DNA of 8,989 nt from Halovivax sp. (lineage in GTDB: Archaea; Halobacteriota; Halobacteria; Halobacteriales; Natrialbaceae), in assembly GCA_007135505.1 (NCBI GenBank), contig SLIS01000263.1, positions 1 through 8,989 of the forward strand. Reading direction: 5' to 3'. The notes beneath the pieces were generated by a model. The model was not told where the DNA came from. It did not search any database and saw only the letters and a program-made list of their open reading frames with translations. Made by a program: the position numbers and the translations under genes. Positions 1-7,122 of this stretch are shown piece by piece (positions within the stretch are counted from its first letter, which is position 1; each line of letters begins with the position of its first letter).

Positions 1-1
1 C

Positions 2-151
2 GAGGGGTTTGTGACCGCCGCGCTGATAATACTCGGCTCGCTGAGTCCGGCGGCGGCGTTTTCGGTCGCACTCATCTACCGGGTGAGTACGTACTGGTTG
101 ACGATCATCCTCGGGGGACTTGGTGCCTTCACCTTCGTCGTTCGTCGCTGA
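2..151 (+). CDS. Flippase-like membrane protein (UPF0104/AglD-type), C-terminal fragment
   Basis: Only the last 49 codons and the TGA stop lie in the window; the gene enters from the left, in the frame starting at base 2. The peptide is almost wholly hydrophobic, with one segment rich in Ala, Leu and Ile, then the sequence ALIYRVSTYWL, then a Gly-rich segment and a short FVVRR tail. A Tyr-Arg-x-x-Thr-Tyr-Trp stretch between two terminal membrane helices is typical of the last part of the lysylphosphatidylglycerol synthase transmembrane / UPF0104 family. Some haloarchaeal members of that family, such as AglD-like proteins, take part in lipid-linked sugar handling. The basic end after the last helix suggests a cytoplasmic C-terminus. 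The family call rests on a short piece, so the exact role (flippase, glycosyltransferase-linked membrane domain or other) is open. Confidence 0.6.
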   Translation, partial: EGFVTAALIILGSLSPAAAFSVALIYRVSTYWLTIILGGLGAFTFVVRR

Positions 152-173
152 CTCTCAGAGGAGCCGTTGATCC

Positions 174-191
174 GGTCCGCAGATTCGGACC
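174..191. other. Perfect inverted repeat downstream of the membrane-protein gene
   Basis: GGTCCG (174-179) and CGGACC (186-191) form a perfect 6-bp stem with a 6-nt loop, starting 22 bp after the stop of the membrane-protein gene. No T-run follows it, so a terminator role is not shown; it may be a chance hairpin in GC-rich DNA or a 3'-end structure of the upstream transcript. Confidence 0.3.
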
Positions 192-260
192 ACGGGGAGC
201 GTCGCATCCGCGGCGGCGTGTGTCGATGGTCCTTTCCGGCTGCCCCACGATGACTCGACA

Positions 261-971
261 ATGGACATTCGGGGGGATCGCGAGTGCACGGAGTGTGGCA
301 CGCACTGGTCGTACTACGAGACCGGTAGCGTCGACTGTCCGGCCTGTGGCAGCATCCGAAGCACCGGGCGAGGTGAGCGGCGGCTGCACACCGATTCGCC
401 AGCAACGCTCGATCTCACCCCGGTTCGTCGAGATATCGACGACGCACCGATCGACGAACTGCTGGAGCGGGCCGCGGATACCTGCCGGACGTACGTCCGG
501 AGACGGGGCTTCGTCTCCGGCGGATCGCTACAAGCGCTCGACGACGCGTACGTCGGAGCGCTCGAACTTCGATACGGTGCGCATCTCGCGACGCCAAAGC
601 GCACGCTCACCGAGGACGAGCACCTGTACCTCCTGGCGTTGCTCAGGTCCGTCGACGACGGATCGAGACCCCCATCGGCCGACGTCCCTCGATCGCTCGC
701 CGCCGCCCGGGGACTGGCGGTCGCTCGCGCCGTCCGGGATTACCGGCGGGACCTCCGGGAGTGGATCGACGGTCGGGACGTCGATGACGACGTTCGGACG
801 TTCCTAGGCCTCCTGGGCGATCACGTAACGCGGTTCGAGCAACTTGACGGGGACGTCGAACCGGAGACGGCCGAGACACTTCTCGTCGCAACTCGCACGC
901 TCTCGTCCGTCCTCCGGGGGGAAGACGAGTCGCTGGCTGCGGTCGAAACACACCTGGACCGCCTCCAGTGA
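261..971 (+). CDS. Haloarchaeal zinc-ribbon protein of unknown function (probably DUF7117-like)
   Basis: A 236-residue acidic, soluble protein. Its N-terminus carries two knuckles, CTEC (Cys9, Cys12) and CPAC (Cys26, Cys29), spaced like a TFIIB-type or rubredoxin-like zinc ribbon, with an aromatic WSYYETGSV stretch between them. The remaining roughly 200 residues are predicted mainly helical, with many Arg/Asp/Glu-rich amphipathic segments and no catalytic motif. Proteins with this N-terminus are widespread in haloarchaea and are often annotated as TFIIB-type zinc ribbon or DUF7117; I recall that name but could not check it. The ATG at 261 places the first Cys pair at the usual distance from the start, and no in-frame upstream ATG fits. 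No good TATA box is seen about 28 bp upstream, so the promoter is uncertain. It converges with the VOC gene, with 50 bp between the stops. Confidence 0.8.
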   Translation: MDIRGDRECTECGTHWSYYETGSVDCPACGSIRSTGRGERRLHTDSPATLDLTPVRRDIDDAPIDELLERAADTCRTYVRRRGFVSGGSLQALDDAYVGALELRYGAHLATPKRTLTEDEHLYLLALLRSVDDGSRPPSADVPRSLAAARGLAVARAVRDYRRDLREWIDGRDVDDDVRTFLGLLGDHVTRFEQLDGDVEPETAETLLVATRTLSSVLRGEDESLAAVETHLDRLQ

Positions 972-1021
972 GTTGTCAGATACGACGGATTTCGCCGGCC
1001 GGCTCGCAGTTGCCTTCCCGG

Positions 1022-1639
1022 TCACTCGACGTCGCCGACGCCGCTCGCCGCATCCGGCAGGTCGTGGGCCGTCACCTCGATGTCGAGTTCCTTCAGGGCG
1101 GCTTCGAGGTGGTGGTCCTTGGCGTACTCGGCGCCATCTTCCTCCCGGATTCGCTGGGTCGTCGCCAGGACTTCCGCCCGCCGATCGTCCGGGATATCGT
1201 ACTTGTCGGTCGTGAGTTCGATGACCAGTCCGTCCTGGTCGTGGGTGTATAACGACTGGAAGATGCCGCGGTCGAAGACGTTGTAACCTCGTCCGGTATC
1301 GTCGAGAGCGTCCATGACGTTCCGGAATCGATCCGGTTCGAAGCGGAAGGCGAGGTGGTGGACCGACCCCACACCGCCGCGCTGGGGGCTGGCGTTCGAG
1401 GGTCTGTCTCCGACGAAGAAGGTGACGATCCGCCCGTCGCCCGAATCGAAGAACAGGTGCGTCTGGGACGGGTCGTCGAGGTTCGGCTGGCGGAGCACGA
1501 GTGGCATACCGAGGACGTCTCGGTAGAACGCAATCGTGTCCTCCGCATTCGATCCCCAGATCGTGACGTGATCCGTCCCGGTCGTTCGCATCGGGCTGTC
1601 CGGTGGCGAGGCACTGACGGGAATCGATTCGTCACTCAT
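1022..1639 (-). CDS. VOC family (glyoxalase/extradiol dioxygenase fold) metalloprotein
   Basis: A 205-residue protein with two beta-alpha-beta-beta-beta modules of the vicinal oxygen chelate fold. Module 1 opens with GTDHVTIWGS and continues AFYRDVLGMPLVLR; module 2 opens with SVHHLAFRF and ends with LYTHDQDGLVIELTTD. His24, His95 (or His94) and Glu141 fit the His-His-Glu metal triad of glyoxalase I and extradiol dioxygenase relatives, so a divalent-metal enzyme is likely; the substrate cannot be read from sequence. A charged helical tail of about 50 residues follows the fold. The ATG at 1639 is preferred over an upstream in-frame TTG at 1681, because a TATA-like box lies about 28 bp before it. 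A shorter start at Met17 also keeps the whole fold. It lies 57 bp downstream of folD on the same strand but appears to have its own promoter. Confidence 0.87.
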   Translation of the reverse strand: MSDESIPVSASPPDSPMRTTGTDHVTIWGSNAEDTIAFYRDVLGMPLVLRQPNLDDPSQTHLFFDSGDGRIVTFFVGDRPSNASPQRGGVGSVHHLAFRFEPDRFRNVMDALDDTGRGYNVFDRGIFQSLYTHDQDGLVIELTTDKYDIPDDRRAEVLATTQRIREEDGAEYAKDHHLEAALKELDIEVTAHDLPDAASGVGDVE

Positions 1640-1662
1640 GGGTGTGGATAGACCAGGAGACG

Positions 1663-1671
1663 TGAAATAGC
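1663..1671 (-). promoter_or_regulatory. TATA-like box of the VOC gene
   Basis: Read on the minus strand this is GCTATTTCACG (1661-1671), centred about 28 bp before the ATG at 1639. The spacing predicts a leaderless transcript and supports that start. The match to a haloarchaeal TATA box is moderate. Confidence 0.5.
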
Positions 1672-1696
1672 TGTGTCTCAAGGGCCGGTATCGACG

Positions 1697-2590
1697 TCAG
1701 GGCAAGTCGACGTCGACGCCTTCCTGTTCACTCGCGGCGGCGACCGTGTTGTAGAGCAACATCGCGCGCGTCATGGGGCCGACGCCGCCGGGGACCGGCG
1801 TGAGCAACCTCGCCCGGTCACGGACGGCCTCGGAGTCGACATCGCCGACGAGCTCGTAGCCCTTCTCGGTGTCAGCGTCGACCCGGTTGATGCCGACGTC
1901 GATAACGACCGCGCCCTCGCCGACCATCGATTCGTCGATCAGCGCTGGCACGCCGACGGCGGCGATCAGAATGTCCGCCGCTCGCGTCTTCTCGGCGAGG
2001 TCCTTCGTGTGGGAGTGACAGAGCGTCACGGTCGCGTTTCCGTCGTCGGCCCGCTGGACGAGGAGGTTCGCGAGGGGTTTGCCGACGATCCGCGATCGGC
2101 CGACGATGGTGACGTCGGCGCCGTCCGTGTCGACGTCGTACGCTTCGAGCAGTTTCTGGACCCCGTGTGGGGTGCACGGTCGAAAGCGAGCGTCTCCGGC
2201 GACGAGCCGTCCGACGTTCTCGGGGTGAAAGCCGTCGACGTCCTTCTCGGGAGCGATTCGACGGATCACCTCGCGGTAGTCGACGTGATCTGGAACCGGA
2301 TCCTGGACCAGGTAGCCGTGTATCGACGGGTCCTCGTTCAGCTCCTCGATGGTCTCGTACAGGGTCTCGGCCGACGCGTTGCCATCGACATCGACGTGGT
2401 GTCCGGCGATACCGACTTCCTCGCAGTCGCGCTGTTTCATGTCGACGTACGTCTGGCTCGCCGGATCGTCGCCCATCAGGACGGTCGCGAGCCCCGGCTG
2501 CGCCTCGGCGTCGGTCAGCGTTTCGATCGCCCCCTCGAGCTCGGATCGTATCTCCTGTGCGACCGCGTTCCCGTCGATAAGTTCGGCCAT
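1697..2590 (-). CDS. folD: FolD, methylene-tetrahydrofolate dehydrogenase/cyclohydrolase
   Basis: This 297-residue cytosolic enzyme oxidises 5,10-methylene-tetrahydrofolate to methenyl-tetrahydrofolate with NADP and then hydrolyses it to 10-formyl-tetrahydrofolate. All family signatures are present: SQTYVDMK with catalytic Tyr48 and Lys52, PEKDVDGFHPENVG (about 114-127), the nucleotide-binding VGRSRIVGKP (about 163-172), and TPVPGGVGPMT near the C-terminus. The length is normal. The motif usually read as VQLPLP is VQDPVP here (95-100); it may be a lineage trait. The ATG at 2590 is chosen over the in-frame GTG at 2593, because MAELIDGNAV matches the usual family N-terminus and a TATA box sits 27 bp upstream. 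With glyA nearby on the same strand, it forms a folate one-carbon block; the two genes are separated by a small gene on the opposite strand. Confidence 0.97.
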   Translation of the reverse strand: MAELIDGNAVAQEIRSELEGAIETLTDAEAQPGLATVLMGDDPASQTYVDMKQRDCEEVGIAGHHVDVDGNASAETLYETIEELNEDPSIHGYLVQDPVPDHVDYREVIRRIAPEKDVDGFHPENVGRLVAGDARFRPCTPHGVQKLLEAYDVDTDGADVTIVGRSRIVGKPLANLLVQRADDGNATVTLCHSHTKDLAEKTRAADILIAAVGVPALIDESMVGEGAVVIDVGINRVDADTEKGYELVGDVDSEAVRDRARLLTPVPGGVGPMTRAMLLYNTVAAASEQEGVDVDLP

Positions 2591-2612
2591 CACTTCAACG
2601 ACGAGTGCCGAC

Positions 2613-2622
2613 GATTATCATA
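2613..2622 (-). promoter_or_regulatory. TATA box of folD
   Basis: Minus-strand TATGATAATC, centred about 27 bp before the folD ATG at 2590, stands out in a GC-rich stretch. It predicts a leaderless folD mRNA and supports the chosen start. Confidence 0.6.
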
Positions 2623-2784
2623 CTGTCGGAGGCGTCATCGGGCTCGCCACCCCGTCAGGCCGGTCTTTTGTAGTGGGTTCGACTGGCACCGCCGCCGTGA
2701 GTACCACCGGTGTCAGTTCGTCTCGACAGGGGCCGTGGTGGCCGTCATCTCATGATCTTCGGTTTCCACGTCGATTCCGCGTAT

Positions 2785-2793
2785 CAATTTAAG
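2785..2793 (+). promoter_or_regulatory. TATA-like box of the 2817-3302 gene
   Basis: CAATTTAAG, centred at about 2789, lies 28 bp before the ATG at 2817. This fits a leaderless transcript and argues for that ATG rather than the in-frame GTG at 2793, which lies at the edge of the box itself. Confidence 0.6.
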
Positions 2794-2816
2794 TGAATCT
2801 GGCCGTATCGGTCGGT

Positions 2817-3302
2817 ATGTTCGAACGCCAGCTCGTGACCCTGCACGACGCGGTGGCCGACCGGTTCGGGGAGGCCCTTCGCAGCGTCGCCTGGTACGAT
2901 GGCGACGCGTTCGACTTCCAGTTCCTCCGCGACGACGTGGCGGTCCAGTACGACGAACGAGATTACGATCGCGTGTTCAGAACACTTCGGCTCGAGGCAC
3001 TGGATCGGCCCAATCTGGACTCACTATACGCCCATGGCGATCTCCGCTGTACCTGTCGCGTATTTGCGGGGGCGACGGTCCTGCACGTCGCCACGAGCGA
3101 AACGACCGGCGTGCTGGTCTCCGTGGACGCCGGGACGATCGCGGACCTCCGGGCCGTAACTGGGGTACTCACGGACGAACTCGACGTCCAACGCGAATCC
3201 AGTTCGACAGCGCAAGCCGAGGCCGGTGAACGCGAACAGCATTCGTCGTCCCGTGACGACCCGATCAGTGACGAAGACGGTACAGGCTCCGATTCGACGT
3301 AG
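2817..3302 (+). CDS. Small acidic haloarchaeal protein of unknown function
   Basis: I do not recognise this 161-residue protein with certainty; it resembles the small single-domain haloarchaeal DUF proteins. Residues 1-122 look like a compact alpha/beta domain: an N-terminal helix, a strand with WYDGDAFDFQFLRDDV, a helix with DYDRVFRTLRLEAL, two cysteines in RCTCRVF (Cys78, Cys80), and a hydrophobic strand TVLHVATSETTGVLVSVD. From about residue 124 to the end is a Ser/Glu/Asp-rich low-complexity tail, probably disordered. There is no signal peptide or membrane segment. The ATG at 2817 is set by the TATA box 28 bp upstream. It is divergent from folD (226 bp gap) and convergent with glyA (134 bp gap), so it sits between two folate genes but cannot be in an operon with either. 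A link to folate metabolism is only positional. Confidence 0.78.
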   Translation: MFERQLVTLHDAVADRFGEALRSVAWYDGDAFDFQFLRDDVAVQYDERDYDRVFRTLRLEALDRPNLDSLYAHGDLRCTCRVFAGATVLHVATSETTGVLVSVDAGTIADLRAVTGVLTDELDVQRESSSTAQAEAGEREQHSSSRDDPISDEDGTGSDST

Positions 3303-3436
3303 AACGGACGAGCCACCTGCGCGAAGGATCAGCTGACGACTGAAGCGACGGCAAGGTGCTGCGCGATGTCACCGTGAGACAGTTACCTCGCGAGCCTCGA
3401 TCGATGCGCCCGCGGCGTGGTCGCAATTCCGGTCGA

Positions 3437-4684
3437 TCACTCGTACAGTGGATTTGCCGCACAGAGCTCGGCGACTTCCTCGCGGACCGATTCCCGGACC
3501 GATTCGTCGTCGGGTGCGTCGATCACGCGTGCGATCATGTCGCCGACCCGTTCGACGTCACGTTCGTCGAACCCGCGGGTCGTGAGTGCCGGCGTGCCGG
3601 CTCGAATGCCGCTCGGGTCGAACGGAGTTCGCGTCTCGCCGGGCACCGTGTTCGCGTTGAGGACGATGTCCGCGGCCTCGAGTGCGACTTCCGCGTCGCC
3701 ACCGGACGTGTCTGGATGTGACTCGCGGAGATCGACGAGCACGAGGTGGTTGTCGGTTCCGCCGGAGACCAGCGAGAATCCGTGATCGGCGAGCGTTTCG
3801 CCCAGTGCTCTCGCGTTCGCGACGGTTTGTGCGGCGTAGGCTTCGAACTCGGGCTGGAGGGCCTCCTTGAACCCGACTGCTTTGCCGGCGACGTTGTGCA
3901 TGAGGGGACCACCCTGCCCACCGGGGAAGACGGCCGAATCGATGTCGTCGGCGTACTCTTCGTCCGTCATGACGATGCCACCCCGACCGGATCGAATCGT
4001 CTTGTGCGTACTACCGGTGACGAAGTCGGCGATCCCAACTGGTGAATCGTGGACGCCGGCTGCGACCAGTCCCGCGATGTGGGCGATGTCGGCGAGGTGG
4101 AGCGCGTCGACCTCGTCGGCGACGGACTGGATCCGTTCCCACTCGACTTCCCGCGGGTACGCGGAGAATCCGGAGACGACGATGTCCGGATCGAACGCCG
4201 CCGCTTGTTCGGCCAGTCCGTCGTAGTCGAGGTATCCGGATTCCGGATCGACCTCGTACTGCTCGACCTCGTAGAGCTGGCCCGTGAAGTTGGCCGGGTG
4301 ACCGTGGCTCAGGTGGCCACCGTGACTCAGGTCGAGCGAGAGAATTCGGTCGCCCGGCTCCAGCATCGCGAAGTAGACGGCCTGATTGGCCTGCGTCCCG
4401 GAATGCGGCTGGACGTTGACGTGTTCTGCGCCGAAAAGTGCAGCCGCCCGATCGATCGCGAGGCGCTCGATCTTGTCGGCGTACTCACAGCCGCCGTAGT
4501 ACCGTTCACCCGGGTATCCCTCGGCGTACTTGTTCGTCAACGCGCTGCCCTGCGCGTCGAGAACCGCCTCACTGACGTGATTCTCGCTGGCGATCATCTG
4601 GAGCGAGTTACGTTGTCGATCGACTTCCGCTTCGAGCGCCTCCGCGACGGCGGGATCGACGGCCCGGGTGCGGTCGTGGTGCAT
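3437..4684 (-). CDS. glyA: Serine hydroxymethyltransferase
   Basis: This 415-residue PLP enzyme interconverts serine and tetrahydrofolate with glycine and 5,10-methylene-tetrahydrofolate, the main entry of one-carbon units into the folate pool. Family signatures run in order: SLQMIASEN (27-35), NKYAEGYPGERYYGG (51-65), DLSHGGHLSHG (118-128), the PLP-contacting ADIAHIAG (198-205), the lysine loop TGSTHKTIRSGRGG with Schiff-base Lys228, and PSGIRAGTPALTTRG (357-371) with the substrate-carboxylate Arg361. Length and residues are normal and an active enzyme is expected. The start at 4684 is supported by a TATA box 28 bp upstream. It is divergent from the CHAT gene (136 bp between starts). FolD, which uses its product, lies on the same strand about 850 bp beyond the glyA stop. 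Confidence 0.97.
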   Translation of the reverse strand: MHHDRTRAVDPAVAEALEAEVDRQRNSLQMIASENHVSEAVLDAQGSALTNKYAEGYPGERYYGGCEYADKIERLAIDRAAALFGAEHVNVQPHSGTQANQAVYFAMLEPGDRILSLDLSHGGHLSHGHPANFTGQLYEVEQYEVDPESGYLDYDGLAEQAAAFDPDIVVSGFSAYPREVEWERIQSVADEVDALHLADIAHIAGLVAAGVHDSPVGIADFVTGSTHKTIRSGRGGIVMTDEEYADDIDSAVFPGGQGGPLMHNVAGKAVGFKEALQPEFEAYAAQTVANARALGETLADHGFSLVSGGTDNHLVLVDLRESHPDTSGGDAEVALEAADIVLNANTVPGETRTPFDPSGIRAGTPALTTRGFDERDVERVGDMIARVIDAPDDESVRESVREEVAELCAANPLYE

Positions 4685-4707
4685 GTTCGATACCGGTGCC
4701 CGGCCCG

Positions 4708-4716
4708 TCTATAAGT
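4708..4716 (-). promoter_or_regulatory. TATA box of glyA
   Basis: Minus-strand ACACTTATAGA (4708-4718) is centred about 28 bp before the glyA ATG, consistent with a leaderless glyA mRNA. It lies in the 136-bp divergent region shared with the CHAT gene; the two boxes are about 80 bp apart, so the promoters do not overlap. Confidence 0.65.
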
Positions 4717-4787
4717 GTACCTCTCTCCACTCCTCGTCGTCCCGGCCGATAGCGGAACGGTTCGCCAAATGGACCTTCTTCGATACA

Positions 4788-4796
4788 CCTAATTAC
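4788..4796 (+). promoter_or_regulatory. TATA-like box of the CHAT protease gene
   Basis: CCTAATTAC, centred at about 4792, lies 28-29 bp before the ATG at 4821. The spacing fits leaderless transcription and supports that start codon. Confidence 0.6.
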
Positions 4797-4820
4797 CTTC
4801 GGTACCATTCACCTGGCTGA

Positions 4821-6911
4821 ATGATCGAGTGGGAGGTGGCCGGCGACTACCTCCGTATCGTCGACACTGACACTACGGAGGTGCCCGTCTCCGGCGATCT
4901 ATCCGGCGTCGGGGCGACCGATGCGGATATCGCGAGGCCCGTCGACGAGGTGATCGAGGCGACAGCCTCGCAACTTCGATTCCCCCACGCCGTGGTCTAC
5001 GTTCGTGACCTGGAGACGAACACGCAGTACGAGCTCGATCCGGCTGGCGAACCGCTTTCGCTCCCGGACGGTGCGTACCTGATCGACGTCGACACGGAGA
5101 TCAAGACGTACGTCCGTGTCTCGGGACGGGTCCGAATCGAGCGTACGACAGACTTCGAGTCGGTCGTCATCACCCTCCCGGACCGACGCGGGATCGTTCT
5201 GGGCTTTCGCAGCCGTCACGAGTTTCCCGCCGGCACGATTACCGTCCCGGAGACACCAGCCGGCGTAGCGACGGCGCTTACGTACCTTCCGTCGTCACAC
5301 AAGACGGACGGGCCGGATCGGACGTATCCGACGCTTCGGGGACATCCCCCGCTGATCGAACGTGGCGAACGGGTTTCCGTCCCGGACCACATCGCGAGTC
5401 GGCGACCGAAATCCGGTATCGAACTCCTCTTGCCAGCGCGGTTCGAACCGATATTCGTCACGGCGCCGTTGGCGTATTACTTGCAAGCGTCGGTCGAGAC
5501 AGCCGATGTCGACGCTCCTCGAATTCGATTCAGTGAACTGGACCGTGAGGTCCGGCTCCCGCCGCTTCCCGATCTCCAGCGCGAGGTCGAGCGGTTACTC
5601 CGGACGGCGTTCTTCCTCGACTGTCTGGTTCGAAATGTCGGACCGTATGCGACAAATCTCTCCGAACTCCGGTTGCTGGAGATCCTCGGGCTGGACGCCG
5701 ACCGCCTCTACGAGGCGACGCCGGACGTACGACTCTCGACGTACCTCGACGTGCCGTTCCACGCGATCGAGCATCGCCTCCCGGAGTGGCACCTCTCGAT
5801 GTACGTCGAGCCCGAGGCTCGACGGGTGCCGGTCCTGCCATTCCTGCTCGACCGATTGAGCCTGTGTTATCTCCCCAGTACGTCCGAGCTCGACGGGAGC
5901 GAGCTGATCGAACGGTCGCTCGAGGACTTCTATCGCGGTGGTCGCGATGCAACGGAACGTGAGGGGTCCGAGCGGTCGCTGGGGGGCGAGGTCGCGTCGG
6001 TCGACGTCGTCAAACCCGAGCTTCGCGGCGGCAAGGCCCACGGCTGGCTCGCCGACGGCGTCCCGATAGACGTCTTCAAGTGTTCACAGTCGGCCTACCT
6101 CAACAGACTCGAATACCTCGATACACCCAGCGACGAGACGTCCATCTGCGTCGTCCTCAACGACCCGGCGATGTCGGGCGAACACGAGGACGTCTTCGAC
6201 ATCTATCACGACCGGGCCGAGGACCTACCGATCGACGTGACGGTGCGGGAAGCCTGTACGGTGGCGCAACTGCGTTCGATCTTCGAATCGTCACTCGACT
6301 TCGTCCACTACATCGGCCACTGTGAGAACGAGGGGTTTCGGTGTCCGGACGGCTACCTGTCGGCCTCCTCGCTAGAGGAATGTGCCGTGGAGACGTTCTT
6401 TCTGAACGCCTGCGGGTCCTTCCACGAGGGTCAGACCCTGATCGAGAAGGGAAGCGTCGCCGGCGCCGTCACGTTCAGTCAGGTGTTGAACGAGCACGCA
6501 GTGAAAGTCGGTTCGACGTTCGCAAAATTGCTGGTCAACGGGTTCAGCATCGAGCGAGCGATGGGTCTCGCTCGTCGACGTATCATGATGGGGAAAGATT
6601 ACACGGTCGTCGGTGATGGAACGCACACGCTTACCCAGGGTGAACATCGTACCCCGACTACGATCACCGTCGACGGACTCAAGAACGATCAGTTTCTGCT
6701 GACGCTCGAGTGTTACTCGACCCAGGTGACTGGGTCGTACTACTTCCCACACGCGCCGGACAACGAGTATTCGATGTTGTGTGGAAACGAATCGAATTTC
6801 GTCCTGGACCGGGACGAACTCGTCACGTTCCTCGCCGAGTCCGAGGCACCGGTAATCTACGACGGCGACCTGTGCTGGTCACAGGAACTGTGGCCACAGC
6901 TCGCGCGTTGA
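4821..6911 (+). CDS. CHAT-domain (caspase-like) protease, haloarchaeal stand-alone type
   Basis: A 696-residue soluble protein. The CHAT domain spans roughly residues 400-605. It has FVHYIGHCENEG with the expected catalytic His500, then FFLNACGSF with the expected nucleophile Cys531, then GSVAGAVTFSQVLNEHAVKVG and AMGLARRRI, in the order seen in caspase/CHAT (clan CD) peptidases. The N-terminal 390 residues hold a beta-rich part (about 1-140) and a helix-containing part (about 200-350) that I cannot assign. No TPR repeats, which often accompany CHAT domains, are visible. A further domain of about 90 residues follows the catalytic part. Twelve cysteines, seven of them in 421-531, are many for a haloarchaeal protein. 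It is divergent from glyA, and its stop is 7 bp from the stop of a candidate small convergent gene. Substrate and trigger are unknown; regulated proteolysis or a stress/defence role is inference from the family. Confidence 0.88.
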   Translation: MIEWEVAGDYLRIVDTDTTEVPVSGDLSGVGATDADIARPVDEVIEATASQLRFPHAVVYVRDLETNTQYELDPAGEPLSLPDGAYLIDVDTEIKTYVRVSGRVRIERTTDFESVVITLPDRRGIVLGFRSRHEFPAGTITVPETPAGVATALTYLPSSHKTDGPDRTYPTLRGHPPLIERGERVSVPDHIASRRPKSGIELLLPARFEPIFVTAPLAYYLQASVETADVDAPRIRFSELDREVRLPPLPDLQREVERLLRTAFFLDCLVRNVGPYATNLSELRLLEILGLDADRLYEATPDVRLSTYLDVPFHAIEHRLPEWHLSMYVEPEARRVPVLPFLLDRLSLCYLPSTSELDGSELIERSLEDFYRGGRDATEREGSERSLGGEVASVDVVKPELRGGKAHGWLADGVPIDVFKCSQSAYLNRLEYLDTPSDETSICVVLNDPAMSGEHEDVFDIYHDRAEDLPIDVTVREACTVAQLRSIFESSLDFVHYIGHCENEGFRCPDGYLSASSLEECAVETFFLNACGSFHEGQTLIEKGSVAGAVTFSQVLNEHAVKVGSTFAKLLVNGFSIERAMGLARRRIMMGKDYTVVGDGTHTLTQGEHRTPTTITVDGLKNDQFLLTLECYSTQVTGSYYFPHAPDNEYSMLCGNESNFVLDRDELVTFLAESEAPVIYDGDLCWSQELWPQLAR

Positions 6912-6918
6912 ACCGGAA

Positions 6919-7104
6919 TCAGGGGCCGCCGTACGAACTGACCCGCTTCGCCCGAAGCCGGAGGAAGCCCTCGATGGCATTCGATCGGTTGCTGTCGCCG
7001 TAGTTCGACGTGCCACTCGCTTTTCGATAGTTATCGGTATCGGTTGCTTGATTCCATACGCGCTGGAATACGCCACAAAGCGCAAAATCGTGTTTGACAC
7101 CCAT
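6919..7104 (-). CDS. Candidate small basic protein (61 codons), unrecognised
   Basis: The open frame runs from ATG at 7104 to TGA at 6919-6921. Its best support is positional: a textbook TATA box (minus-strand TTTATATAA) is centred 28 bp before the ATG, exactly the leaderless spacing of the firm genes here. The product starts MGVKHDFALCGVFQRVW and ends SNAIEGFLRLRAKRVSSYGG plus Pro. It is rich in Arg, Lys, Ser and Asn, hence basic, unlike its acidic neighbours, which counts against it or points to a nucleic-acid-binding or recently acquired protein. There is no membrane segment. Third-position GC is low in the first half and high in the second, so only part may be under coding selection. It is convergent with the CHAT gene, 7 bp stop to stop. 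An overlapping 73-codon frame (6879-7100) intrudes into the CHAT gene and is less likely. Confidence 0.38.
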   Translation of the reverse strand: MGVKHDFALCGVFQRVWNQATDTDNYRKASGTSNYGDSNRSNAIEGFLRLRAKRVSSYGGP

Positions 7105-7122
7105 GCGAACTGAGCATTGGCC

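Noticed and set aside
220..807. 195-codon plus-strand frame overlapping the zinc-ribbon gene
   Set aside because: The product is dominated by Arg, Ser and Thr, typical of an off-frame translation of haloarchaeal DNA; the frame at 261 gives an acidic protein with paired zinc knuckles.
1673..2755. 360-codon open frame on the plus strand opposite folD
   Set aside because: It is a GC-rich antisense shadow of folD. The minus strand encodes an intact, unmistakable FolD, and this frame has no recognisable protein features.
4049..4714. 221-codon plus-strand frame opposite glyA
   Set aside because: Antisense shadow of glyA; the GlyA protein has every family motif on the other strand.
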